A stretch of 24,860 nt of DNA, taken from positions 1 to 24,860 of the forward strand of contig CAKORV010000014.1 in assembly GCA_934101625.1 (NCBI GenBank), read 5' to 3'. Below, piece after piece: positions 14,977 to 22,683 of the stretch. The notes under the pieces were generated by a model that was not told where the DNA came from, ran no database searches, and saw only the letters and a program-made list of their open reading frames with translations. Every line of letters begins with the position of its first letter. Position 1 is the first letter of the stretch. Both the position numbers and the translations under genes were made by a program. The stretch comes from an uncultured Bacilli bacterium. Lineage in GTDB: Bacteria > Bacillota_I > Bacilli_A > RF39 > UBA660.

Positions 14977-16203
14977 CTCTCTATGAAGAGCGTGTGTACT
15001 CCATAATAATGCATATTTATTTTGACTAATAACAAAATCAAATTCACCGATATATTCATAAACTTTAGGATTCCAACTTAGTTTAAAATCATTTAATCCT
15101 TTATAAGGATTATTTTTACTATTATCACCTGTAATACCATTTAAATCCATAAAATAATATCCATCTTGTTTATATTTATTAATTATCATATAGTGTAAAT
15201 AATGGTTAGGCAATAATCTCTTATAATCTTTAACAAATCCACTAGTAAAAACAGTAGCCACATTCTTATATTTAATAACTAAAGCACCTGCGACTATTTC
15301 ACTGTTAATACCTTTCAATATTTTTTCATTTACATCTGCCATTTCTACATTAATCTCATTTAGTTTTTTATCACTTAACATCTTCTCATTATAAACTTGT
15401 TTATTACTAGGATCTTGTTGAAAAATTTTATTTAATTTCTCGTTAATATCTAATTCAATAATAATTTCATCTTGCAAATGTTCTAGATAATCATGATAAG
15501 TAACATTAACTAAAAATAAATCTATCATATTTTTATCACTAAAAGTCTTATAAAGATATTTATAAAAATCTGGACTAAGACTTTCTTTTCTTTTAGTTAA
15601 TTCATATAAATCATTTAAATTATAAATATCTCCTTTATAAATATTTAATCCTTTTTGTCCAATTTTCTCTAAATTAATTTGTAATTTTCTATCTAAACGA
15701 TCAAAACTAAAATTCTTCAAATTTAAAATAGGATTGTATTTAGGTAAACTACTCTCAAAATAAATATTATTTTTTAACTTTTGATACTTATTATTAACCA
15801 AACTATCAAATATCTTTACTGCAACTTCATTAACTTTTTTAGTATTATCTTTAACATTAACATCACTATAAATAACCATTGGATTAATTTTTATAAATGC
15901 ATAGTTTCTTTTATTAAAGAATTTTCTTAAACTTCTTGAAAAGTCATTTAATAATTCTAGATCACTATAATCTAAAATAAATCCTCTAGGAGCATATCCG
16001 TATTTAACATTTAAAGAAATTGTTTTAGAAAGTATTAAACTAGCTGCGACTAAAGTATCATTTAAATATCCTCCAATATAAATATCAGTATAACCACATT
16101 TACTCATTACTTCTCCATACATACTAGTTTGATAAAAAGTTCCTAATGGGTGATTTTTAGAAAATGAGTCAAATTCAATTCTTGATATTTCTTTAATAAG
16201 CAT
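14935..16203 (-). CDS. FemAB-family peptidoglycan interpeptide-bridge aminoacyltransferase
   Basis: FemAB/FemX enzymes add amino acids from charged tRNA to the lysine of lipid II, building peptidoglycan cross-bridges at the inner face of the membrane. The 422-residue length is typical. Visible family features: the opening SFSKNHPLGTFYQTSMYGEV (FxQS/T-type block), YGYAPRGFILDY (the YxPRG block), a long charged helical arm around 245-295 (DINEKLNKIFQ..., coiled-coil insert), then the second GNAT lobe (VAGALVIKYKNVATVFTSG, NHYLHYMIINKYKQDGYYFMDLNGI). Whether it adds Gly, Ala or Ser cannot be told. It is transcribed divergently from eno with a palindrome at its transcription start. Confidence 0.88.
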   Translation of the reverse strand: MLIKEISRIEFDSFSKNHPLGTFYQTSMYGEVMSKCGYTDIYIGGYLNDTLVAASLILSKTISLNVKYGYAPRGFILDYSDLELLNDFSRSLRKFFNKRNYAFIKINPMVIYSDVNVKDNTKKVNEVAVKIFDSLVNNKYQKLKNNIYFESSLPKYNPILNLKNFSFDRLDRKLQINLEKIGQKGLNIYKGDIYNLNDLYELTKRKESLSPDFYKYLYKTFSDKNMIDLFLVNVTYHDYLEHLQDEIIIELDINEKLNKIFQQDPSNKQVYNEKMLSDKKLNEINVEMADVNEKILKGINSEIVAGALVIKYKNVATVFTSGFVKDYKRLLPNHYLHYMIINKYKQDGYYFMDLNGITGDNSKNNPYKGLNDFKLSWNPKVYEYIGEFDFVISQNKYALLWSTHALHREFDKKDLKIPDEDL

Positions 16204-16211
16204 ATAATCAC

Positions 16212-16231
16212 ATCCCTATGGGGATATTATA
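16212..16231 (-). promoter_or_regulatory. femX-like promoter with overlapping palindrome
   Basis: On the minus strand TATAAT (complement of 16226-16231) gives a start near 16219. The inverted repeat ATCCC-TATG-GGGAT (16212-16225) covers that start, a typical operator position. Confidence 0.5.
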
Positions 16232-16284
16232 CCATATTTGTTAATTTTTTAACATTTATTATATTAATTTTTCTTTAATTATTG

Positions 16285-16290
16285 TATAAT
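16285..16290 (+). promoter_or_regulatory. eno -10 element
   Basis: TATAAT at 16285-16290, 21 bases before the eno ATG; no convincing -35. The ribosome site GAGGTGA is at 16300-16306. Confidence 0.6.
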
Positions 16291-16311
16291 TGTACTATAG
16301 AGGTGAACTTA

Positions 16312-17544
16312 ATGAGTAAAATAAAAGATATAGTAGCAAGAGAAATATTAGATTCTAGGGGAAATCCTACTATAGAAGTAAAAGTTTTTACAGAAAAAGG
16401 GAGTGTTGGAATATTTAGTGTACCTAGTGGAGCATCTACTGGTAAAAAAGAGGCTTTAGAACTTAGAGATAATGATGAAAGATACATGGGTAAAGGAGTT
16501 AGAAAAGCTGTAAGTAATGTAAATAATATAATTAAAGATAAACTTATAGGATTTAGTGTAGAAAATCAAAAAAGTATAGATGAATTATTAATTAGTTTAG
16601 ATGGTACACCAAATAAAAGTAATTTGGGCGCTAATGCAATATTGGGTGTTAGTGTTGCATGTCTTAAAGCCGCTGCATTAGATAATAATGAAGAACTATT
16701 TAGATATTTAAATAAAAGAGAAGCTAAAATACCTTATTGTATGTTTAATGTACTTAATGGAGGAAAGCATGCTCCTAATAATGTAGATATTCAAGAATTT
16801 ATGATTGTACCTAAATTTGATGATTTCAAAACTTCTTTAAGAGTAGCAAGTGAAATATTTCATAATTTAAAAACTTTATTAGAAGAAAAAGAATTAGTTA
16901 CAAGTGTAGGTGATGAAGGAGGATTTGCACCGGATTTAGACAATAATGAAGAAGCATTAATGATACTTGTAAAGTCTATTGAAATGTCAGGCTATATTCC
17001 TGGTAAAAATGTATTTATTGCATTAGATGTCGCAGCTTCTAGTTTCTATAATAATACTAATGATACATATAGAATAGATAAAAAGAATATAACAAGAGAA
17101 GAACTATTAGAATACTACACAACATTAGTAAAGAAATATCCTATTATAAGTATTGAAGATCCTTTTGATGAAGATGATGAAGTAGGTTTTAAAATGATCA
17201 CAGATACTTTAGGTAAAAAAATAAGTATAGTAGGAGATGACTTATTTGTTACTAATAAAGATATACTAAAAAAAGGTATAGAAAAAGGTTTATGTAATGC
17301 AATAATAATAAAACCTAATCAAGTAGGTACTTTTTATGAAACTCTAGAAACCATAGTACTTGCTAAGCAACATAAATATACCCCAATAATTAGTCATAGA
17401 AGTGGAGAAACAACAGATACTTTTATAAGTGACCTAGCTGTTAGTTTAAATATACCTTTTATGAAAAGTGGAAGTACTTCTAGAGGAGAAAGAATATGCA
17501 AATATAATAGATTATTAGAAATAGAAGAATTAAATACAAAGTAG
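16312..17544 (+). CDS. eno: Enolase
   Basis: Enolase interconverts 2-phosphoglycerate and phosphoenolpyruvate in glycolysis. All active-site residues are present: Glu162 (QEF), Glu202 (GDEGG), metal ligands Asp239, Glu282 (IEDP) and Asp309 (GDD), Lys334, His362-Arg363-Ser364 and Lys385, plus the N-terminal SRGNPTIEV and SGASTG loops. At 410 residues it is about 20 shorter than common bacterial enolases. Several invariant-looking blocks differ from the usual form (GGKHAPNNVD, IIIKPNQVGT, SGSTSRGER), so it is a divergent branch. ATG 16312 is chosen over an upstream in-frame TTG (16282) because that TTG overlaps the -10 and GAGGTGA precedes 16312. Confidence 0.94.
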   Translation: MSKIKDIVAREILDSRGNPTIEVKVFTEKGSVGIFSVPSGASTGKKEALELRDNDERYMGKGVRKAVSNVNNIIKDKLIGFSVENQKSIDELLISLDGTPNKSNLGANAILGVSVACLKAAALDNNEELFRYLNKREAKIPYCMFNVLNGGKHAPNNVDIQEFMIVPKFDDFKTSLRVASEIFHNLKTLLEEKELVTSVGDEGGFAPDLDNNEEALMILVKSIEMSGYIPGKNVFIALDVAASSFYNNTNDTYRIDKKNITREELLEYYTTLVKKYPIISIEDPFDEDDEVGFKMITDTLGKKISIVGDDLFVTNKDILKKGIEKGLCNAIIIKPNQVGTFYETLETIVLAKQHKYTPIISHRSGETTDTFISDLAVSLNIPFMKSGSTSRGERICKYNRLLEIEELNTK

Positions 17545-17560
17545 TCCTTTGTATTTTTAA
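17532..17560 (+). terminator. Terminator of eno
   Basis: AAATACAAAG (17532-17541) pairs perfectly with CTTTGTATTT (17547-17556); the T-run is short. It overlaps the eno stop codon. Confidence 0.65.
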
Positions 17561-17575
17561 ATGAATGGGGGAAAT

Positions 17576-18427
17576 ATGCCAGCTTATAAAACACATATGA
17601 TAAATAGTGAAATACTATATAAATCATCTATTAAAGATGAAAAAATATTTAAAATAAATATACCTAAAGATAAACTTAAAATATTTTCTTTAGGACACGA
17701 TTTATCTTTTTTAACTAGTATAGGGTTTGATTATATATCACATAATAAAAACATAACATTATATTTTATAAATTTAATAACTTATATAAAAGAGAACAAA
17801 TTATATAATGATAAAAATATAATGGCTTATCTATATGGTCATATAAATCATTATTACTTAGATACTTTAATGCATCCATATGTATATAGTATTGAATCAA
17901 GTATTCCAAGTATTAGTTTATTAGATAATCATAAATTATATGAACATTATATAGATGAATACTTTAACTATATATATCCTACATTAACCATGTTTGATAT
18001 AGAATTTAATAAGGGTTTAATAAATACAATTAATACTACTTATAAAAAAACATTCAATAAAAGTAATGTATATAATAGTTATAAATTATCAATTAAATTC
18101 CTTAAATTATTAGAGAATAATAAAGACTTACTTAAAATGTTTAAAATAGATTATGATAACTTTTTAAGTTTATTTAGTACTAATGAATTAACTAATCAAA
18201 ATAATGATATTTGGTATAATCCATTTACTAAAGAAAAACATAATGAAAGTATAAATGATTTATTTAATAAAAGTATATATTTATCTAAAGAAGCAATAGA
18301 AGTAATAAATAAAATAATATATGGAAATATGAGTATTGATAAAGTTAATCGTGTAATAAAGAATATAAGTTATGATACAGGTAGTTATCTGCCTTATAAA
18401 AAGTTAAAATATGTAAAGAATAAATAG
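17576..18427 (+). CDS. Zinc-dependent phospholipase C-like protein
   Basis: The family comprises His-rich helical hydrolases that bind zinc. The 283-residue protein has the typical opening MPAYKTHMINSEIL (His7), SLGHDLSF (His41, Asp42), His56, and the central YGHINHYYLDTLMHPY with His89, His92, Asp96 and His100, the metal-binding core. Further His lie at 119 and 124. No signal peptide is visible, so an intracellular or membrane-associated role is likely, unlike the secreted toxins. Phospholipase activity is assumed from the family and is not certain. ATG 17576 is chosen because GGGGG lies 4 bases upstream; the in-frame ATG at 17561 includes the ribosome site within its codons. Confidence 0.8.
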   Translation: MPAYKTHMINSEILYKSSIKDEKIFKINIPKDKLKIFSLGHDLSFLTSIGFDYISHNKNITLYFINLITYIKENKLYNDKNIMAYLYGHINHYYLDTLMHPYVYSIESSIPSISLLDNHKLYEHYIDEYFNYIYPTLTMFDIEFNKGLINTINTTYKKTFNKSNVYNSYKLSIKFLKLLENNKDLLKMFKIDYDNFLSLFSTNELTNQNNDIWYNPFTKEKHNESINDLFNKSIYLSKEAIEVINKIIYGNMSIDKVNRVIKNISYDTGSYLPYKKLKYVKNK

Positions 18428-18433
18428 TAATAA

Positions 18434-18462
18434 TTGAAATAAATACTACTTTTTGATAGAAT
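18434..18462 (+). promoter_or_regulatory. Promoter of surface protein 2
   Basis: TTGAAA (18434-18439), 17 bases, TG-A-TAGAAT (hexamer 18457-18462). Confidence 0.7.
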
Positions 18463-18490
18463 TTAAATGTATGATAGGAGTGGCTTATAT

Positions 18491-20587
18491 ATGGAAAAAG
18501 ATATAAAGAAAAATACTAAGTTAACGTTATTAGTAGGAATATTAATTCTAATAGTTATTATTACAACATCTACTTATGCTTATTATAAAACTAGAATTAA
18601 GAGTCCTGGATCTAAAATAAGTATAATGGGTAGTAACTTTAGTTTAAATATAACAGATAATAGTTTAGTAGCTTCTAATTTAACACCTATATATGATAAG
18701 AATAAAGAAACTCAAGGAGTAAAGAAAGAATTTACTATATCTATAGGAAGTGCAGGAGTAACAAGTGCTTGTTATGATTTATATATAGATGTAACCTCAT
18801 TAGGAGAAAATTTAAGAAATAAATATTTTAAATATGAATTAACTAATGGAACAGATACATATACAGGAAGTTTTAATGAAAGAACAGATGGTAGCCAAAT
18901 ACTAATAATAAGAAATCAAAATATAAATACTACAAATACATCTAATAGTTATACTTTATATTTATGGTTAAGTTATAGTGAAACAGAAGATCAAACAGAT
19001 ATACTTTCTGGAGATAGTACTTCAAGAACATTTAAAGGAAGAATACTAGCAAAAGCAGTAACTGGTACTTGTAAAGAAAGTGATACTGATCCAACAACTT
19101 ATATGGCAAACTTGTTAGTTATAAACGGAAGTGCCGATGCTGTAAAAAAAGAAGTGTTAAAAAATGGTACAGTTGTTTTTACAATAACACCAAAAGAGGG
19201 ATTTAACCTTGATGAGATAACTATAAATTGCGATGGTGGTACATTAGAAGGAAATAAACTGACAATAACCAATATTAATAAAAATGTAACTTGTGTAATA
19301 CAACTAGGAGAAGATGGCCCCTTTAAAGGTGGTACTTTAGCAGCACGTTTACTATTATATAATACTAATATAGAGTCTAGAACTGACTTTAGTGGTCCAT
19401 TTTCTAATGATACAACTGGTACTTTATTTGTACAAAGTAGTACAGAAGATGCACAATTCACTGAAGATGTTAATGGAGATGGAAAAGGAGAGGATGTATA
19501 CTATTTCGCAGGTAATCCAACAAATAACTGGGTTAAATTTGGAAGTTGGAACAATTCGTCATCTTTTTATAGAGGTTATTATACAGAAACAAGTTCAGCG
19601 TATAAGGATTATTCAACATTGAATGAATGTACTAGTGCTTCTTCTTATAATTATAATTGTACAGAAATTAAAATAAGTAGTATAAATGACGATATGTATT
19701 GGAGAATAATTCGTATAAATGAAGATGGAAGTGTAAGACTTTTATATTCTGGAACTAGTCCAGAAAGTACAAATGCATACATTGGAACAAGTGATTTTAA
19801 TCCTGGTTTAGCCTCTACATCAAGTACTAGAACTGTATCATTAAGATACTGGGGTTATATGTATAATACATATAACGAATTAACAAATGATTACTCAAGT
19901 AATATAAAAAATTACTTAGACACATGGTATCAAAACAACTTAATAACTAATTATGATAAATATATAAGTAAAACTGCAATATATTGTAACGAAAGAAAAT
20001 ACACACGTGAAAGTAAAGTAAGTAGTACAAATAGTGATAATGTTTATGAATATTATACAAGTGCTGCATTAATAAGATATAATGAGAATAAACCCGTATA
20101 TAAATGTAGTGTAGATGGAGATGGTCAATTGTTTTCAAAATATGATCCGACGCCAAACAAGTTTAGTGTAAGCACTGCAAGTGGAGGAAATGGTCAGTTA
20201 ACTTATCCAGTTGCTTTGGTAACAATGGATGAACTGCTATATGCAGGAATGAGTTATTCTTCCAATAATGCTTTTTCTTCTGCACAGTGGTTTGTTATGA
20301 ATAGTCAAAATGAAATTAATTTACCGGAAAATATTTATTGGTGGACAATGACACCATCAAATATGTCAGAAAGATACGGTGCAACTGCGCCAGATGTCTT
20401 TACAATACGAATGAGAAGTTCTTCTTCGATATATTTACATAATAGTGATCTTACTACTCAATCAACTACATTGGTAAGACCTGTAATTAGTTTGAAAGCA
20501 TGTGTTAAATATTCAAGTGGAGACGGTACTCCAACTAATCCATATCAAGTAACAATAGATAGTACATGCGCTACTGCTGAAAATTAA
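18491..20587 (+). CDS. Surface/secreted protein 2: TM anchor, InlB-like repeat, lectin-like domain
   Basis: First of three tandem paralogues (698 residues). It has a basic N-terminus (MEKDIKK), a hydrophobic signal or anchor helix (about 11-31) ending in STYAYY, an N-terminal beta domain (32-205), an InlB-B-repeat-like domain (about 206-275), a calcium-type loop DVNGDGKGED, then a lectin-like C-terminal domain (YWRIIRINEDGS, YDKYISKTAIYC, YPVALVTMDE, YWWTMTP, VRPVISL). Between NNWVKFG and YWRIIR it carries about 45 extra residues with two Cys that protein 3 lacks. ATG 18491 is chosen because AGGAG precedes it; ATG 18467 lies only 5 bases after the -10. Likely cell-surface adhesion or ligand binding (inference). 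Confidence 0.85.
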   Translation: MEKDIKKNTKLTLLVGILILIVIITTSTYAYYKTRIKSPGSKISIMGSNFSLNITDNSLVASNLTPIYDKNKETQGVKKEFTISIGSAGVTSACYDLYIDVTSLGENLRNKYFKYELTNGTDTYTGSFNERTDGSQILIIRNQNINTTNTSNSYTLYLWLSYSETEDQTDILSGDSTSRTFKGRILAKAVTGTCKESDTDPTTYMANLLVINGSADAVKKEVLKNGTVVFTITPKEGFNLDEITINCDGGTLEGNKLTITNINKNVTCVIQLGEDGPFKGGTLAARLLLYNTNIESRTDFSGPFSNDTTGTLFVQSSTEDAQFTEDVNGDGKGEDVYYFAGNPTNNWVKFGSWNNSSSFYRGYYTETSSAYKDYSTLNECTSASSYNYNCTEIKISSINDDMYWRIIRINEDGSVRLLYSGTSPESTNAYIGTSDFNPGLASTSSTRTVSLRYWGYMYNTYNELTNDYSSNIKNYLDTWYQNNLITNYDKYISKTAIYCNERKYTRESKVSSTNSDNVYEYYTSAALIRYNENKPVYKCSVDGDGQLFSKYDPTPNKFSVSTASGGNGQLTYPVALVTMDELLYAGMSYSSNNAFSSAQWFVMNSQNEINLPENIYWWTMTPSNMSERYGATAPDVFTIRMRSSSSIYLHNSDLTTQSTTLVRPVISLKACVKYSSGDGTPTNPYQVTIDSTCATAEN

Positions 20588-20610
20588 AACTGAATTATTC
20601 AGTTTTTTCT
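20586..20610 (+). terminator. Terminator of surface protein 2
   Basis: AAAACTGAA (20586-20594), loop TTA, TTCAGTTTT (20598-20606), T-run. An identical copy is at 22591-22615. Confidence 0.8.
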
Positions 20611-20620
20611 TTTTGGGGTA

Positions 20621-20649
20621 TTGAACTCAATCAAGTAATTTGATAAAAT
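20621..20649 (+). promoter_or_regulatory. Promoter of surface protein 3
   Basis: TTGAAC (20621-20626), 17 bases, TG-A-TAAAAT (hexamer 20644-20649), followed by AAGGAG before the ATG. Confidence 0.75.
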
Positions 20650-20678
20650 TTATATAGATAGTAAGGAGTGACTTTTAT

Positions 20679-22592
20679 ATGGAAAAAGATATAAAAAAGA
20701 GTGCTAAGTTAACATTATTAGTAGGAATATTAATGTTAATTGTAATCGCAACATCAACTACATACGCTTATTTTAAAACAAGAATTAAAAGTCCTGGATC
20801 TAAGATAAGTGTAACAGGTAGTAATTTTAGTTTGAATATAACTGATAATGCATTGACTGCTAGTGGTTTAAAACCAATATATGATAAAAATAAATCTACA
20901 CAGGCAGTAAAGAAAGAATTTACTATATCTATTGGAAGCGATGGAATAACAAGTGCTTGTTATGACTTATACATTGATATAGAAAGTTTAGGAAGTAATT
21001 TAAGAAATAAATACTTCAAGTACGAAATAACTAACGGAACTGATACATATGCAGGTAACTTTAGTGGAAGAACAGATGGTAGTCAAATATTAATAATGAG
21101 AAATCAAAATATAAATACTACAAATACATCAAATAGTTATACTTTATATTTGTGGTTAGCTTATGGAGATAATGATGATTCACAAGGAGAATTATTAACT
21201 GGAGATGCTGCTTCAAGAACTTATAAAGGAAGAATACTTGCTAAGGCAGTAACAGGTAGTTGTAAAGAAACAGATACAGATCCAACAATGTATTCAGTAA
21301 ATTTATTAGTTGTAAACGGAACGAGTGATAAATCAAGTCAAGAAATTATAAAAGGAAAAAGTGCTACTTTTAATATAACACCGAATGATGGTTATACCTT
21401 AGAAAAGGCAACAATTAGTTGTGAGAACGGGTTATTAACAAATTCTACTTTAACTATATCGAATGTTCAAAATGATATAACATGTGTTATACAACTTGGT
21501 GAAGATGGGCTATTTAAAAGTGGTACATTAGCTGCACAAATAATAGCTGATAACCCGACAATTTCTACTAGAACAGATTTTAGTGTGACCAATAACGAGA
21601 CCACAACAGGTACAATTTATGTACAAAGTAGTACTGTTACTAATCAAATGACAGAAGATACAAATAATGACGGTATAGGAGAAGATACTTTTTATTATTC
21701 AGGAAATACAACAAATAACTGGGCTAAGTTTGGAAACTTCTACTGGAGAATAATCCGTATAAATGAAGATGGAAGTGTAAGACTTTTATTTGCTGGTACT
21801 AATCACGTGACTGGAAGTGGTAGTAGTAAACAATTTGGTGTTTTAGAACAACAAACTGGGTATTCATTAACAAATACAAGTGGTATGTATGTGGGATATA
21901 TGTATGGTACAGGTGGTTCTCTAGCAAATAATAGAACAAATGAAAATGATAGTGAGATTAAAACATATATAGATACATGGTATGAAAGCAACTTACTAAC
22001 TAATTATGATAAATATATAAGTAAAACAGCAATTTATTGTAATGATAGAAGTACTTATAATAATAGTTACACAACTTCAGCTGCATTTAATTATGCAAGT
22101 TATACAAGAATTGAAGAAAATAAAAATCCTACATATAAATGTGGAGGAAATGGTACAGGTGGATTATTTGAATCTAAGCAAGCAGTTGCTGATAAATTTA
22201 GTGCAAGTACTACAGGTGGAGGAAATGGACAACTAAAGTATCCTATAGCATTAATGACAATTGATGAATTGGCTTTCGCAGGAGGTGCAATTTCAAGTAA
22301 TGCTACAAATGCATGGTTTTATTCAGACAGTGAAGGTTATTCAATAATAGGTAGTGGCTATTTTTGGACTATGTCACCACGAAATAATAGTTCAGCTGAT
22401 GCGGGTTCATGGATTTATGCTGTTCAAGGACTTTTAGGACAACTTCAATATTCTCGTATTGCTTTATCTGATTGTCAAATTAGACCAGTTCTATCTCTAA
22501 AATCTTGTGTTAAATATTCAAGTGGAGACGGTACTCCAACTAATCCATATCAAGTAACAATAGATAGTACATGCGAAACTGCCGAAAATTAA
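20679..22592 (+). CDS. Surface/secreted protein 3: TM anchor, InlB-like repeat, lectin-like domain
   Basis: 637-residue paralogue. Anchor or signal helix about 11-31 (LTLLVGILMLIVIATSTTYA), beta domain 32-204, InlB-like repeat about 205-273 (Cys248 and Cys269), calcium-type loop DTNNDGIGED at 327-336, then the lectin-like domain (YWRIIRINEDGS at 355-366, YDKYISKTAIYCNDR, YPIALMTIDE, FWTMSP, IRPVLSL). Its central and C-terminal parts resemble surface protein 1 at the left edge more than its neighbours do (VGYMYGTGGSLANNRTNEND). The YAYF end of the helix resembles cleavage regions of SipW-type signal peptides, which is only a possibility. The region between FWTMSP and IRPVLSL has normal AT-rich codons, so it is not a DGR variable region. 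Confidence 0.85.
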   Translation: MEKDIKKSAKLTLLVGILMLIVIATSTTYAYFKTRIKSPGSKISVTGSNFSLNITDNALTASGLKPIYDKNKSTQAVKKEFTISIGSDGITSACYDLYIDIESLGSNLRNKYFKYEITNGTDTYAGNFSGRTDGSQILIMRNQNINTTNTSNSYTLYLWLAYGDNDDSQGELLTGDAASRTYKGRILAKAVTGSCKETDTDPTMYSVNLLVVNGTSDKSSQEIIKGKSATFNITPNDGYTLEKATISCENGLLTNSTLTISNVQNDITCVIQLGEDGLFKSGTLAAQIIADNPTISTRTDFSVTNNETTTGTIYVQSSTVTNQMTEDTNNDGIGEDTFYYSGNTTNNWAKFGNFYWRIIRINEDGSVRLLFAGTNHVTGSGSSKQFGVLEQQTGYSLTNTSGMYVGYMYGTGGSLANNRTNENDSEIKTYIDTWYESNLLTNYDKYISKTAIYCNDRSTYNNSYTTSAAFNYASYTRIEENKNPTYKCGGNGTGGLFESKQAVADKFSASTTGGGNGQLKYPIALMTIDELAFAGGAISSNATNAWFYSDSEGYSIIGSGYFWTMSPRNNSSADAGSWIYAVQGLLGQLQYSRIALSDCQIRPVLSLKSCVKYSSGDGTPTNPYQVTIDSTCETAEN

Positions 22593-22615
22593 AACTGAAT
22601 TATTCAGTTTTTTCT
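22591..22615 (+). terminator. Terminator of surface protein 3
   Basis: Same hairpin as 20586-20610: AAAACTGAA / TTCAGTTTT with a 3-base loop and T-run. Confidence 0.8.
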
Positions 22616-22625
22616 TTTTGGGGTA

Positions 22626-22654
22626 TTGAACTCAATCAAGTAATTTGATAAAAT
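22626..22654 (+). promoter_or_regulatory. Promoter of surface protein 4
   Basis: TTGAAC (22626-22631), 17 bases, TG-A-TAAAAT (hexamer 22649-22654); identical to the promoter of protein 3. Confidence 0.75.
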
Positions 22655-22683
22655 TTATATAGATAGTAAGGAGTGACTTTTAT

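Larger units (their letters stand above)
20579..20938 (+). repeat. 360-bp perfect direct repeat, copy 1
   Basis: By eye identical to 22584-22943 (offset 2005). It spans the end of one surface gene, terminator, promoter, ribosome site and the first 87 codons of the next. Flanking DNA continues to match with scattered differences upstream to about 20501. Confidence 0.9.

Noticed and set aside
18467..18490. ATG 18467 as start of surface protein 2
   Set aside because: It lies 5 bases after the -10 hexamer, upstream of or at the transcription start, and the sister genes start at the position equivalent to 18491.
22330..22500. Equivalent C-terminal region of surface protein 3 as a second DGR variable region
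   Set aside because: GC content and codons are the same as in the rest of the gene, with no AAC-derived codon pattern. The same holds for proteins 2 and 4.
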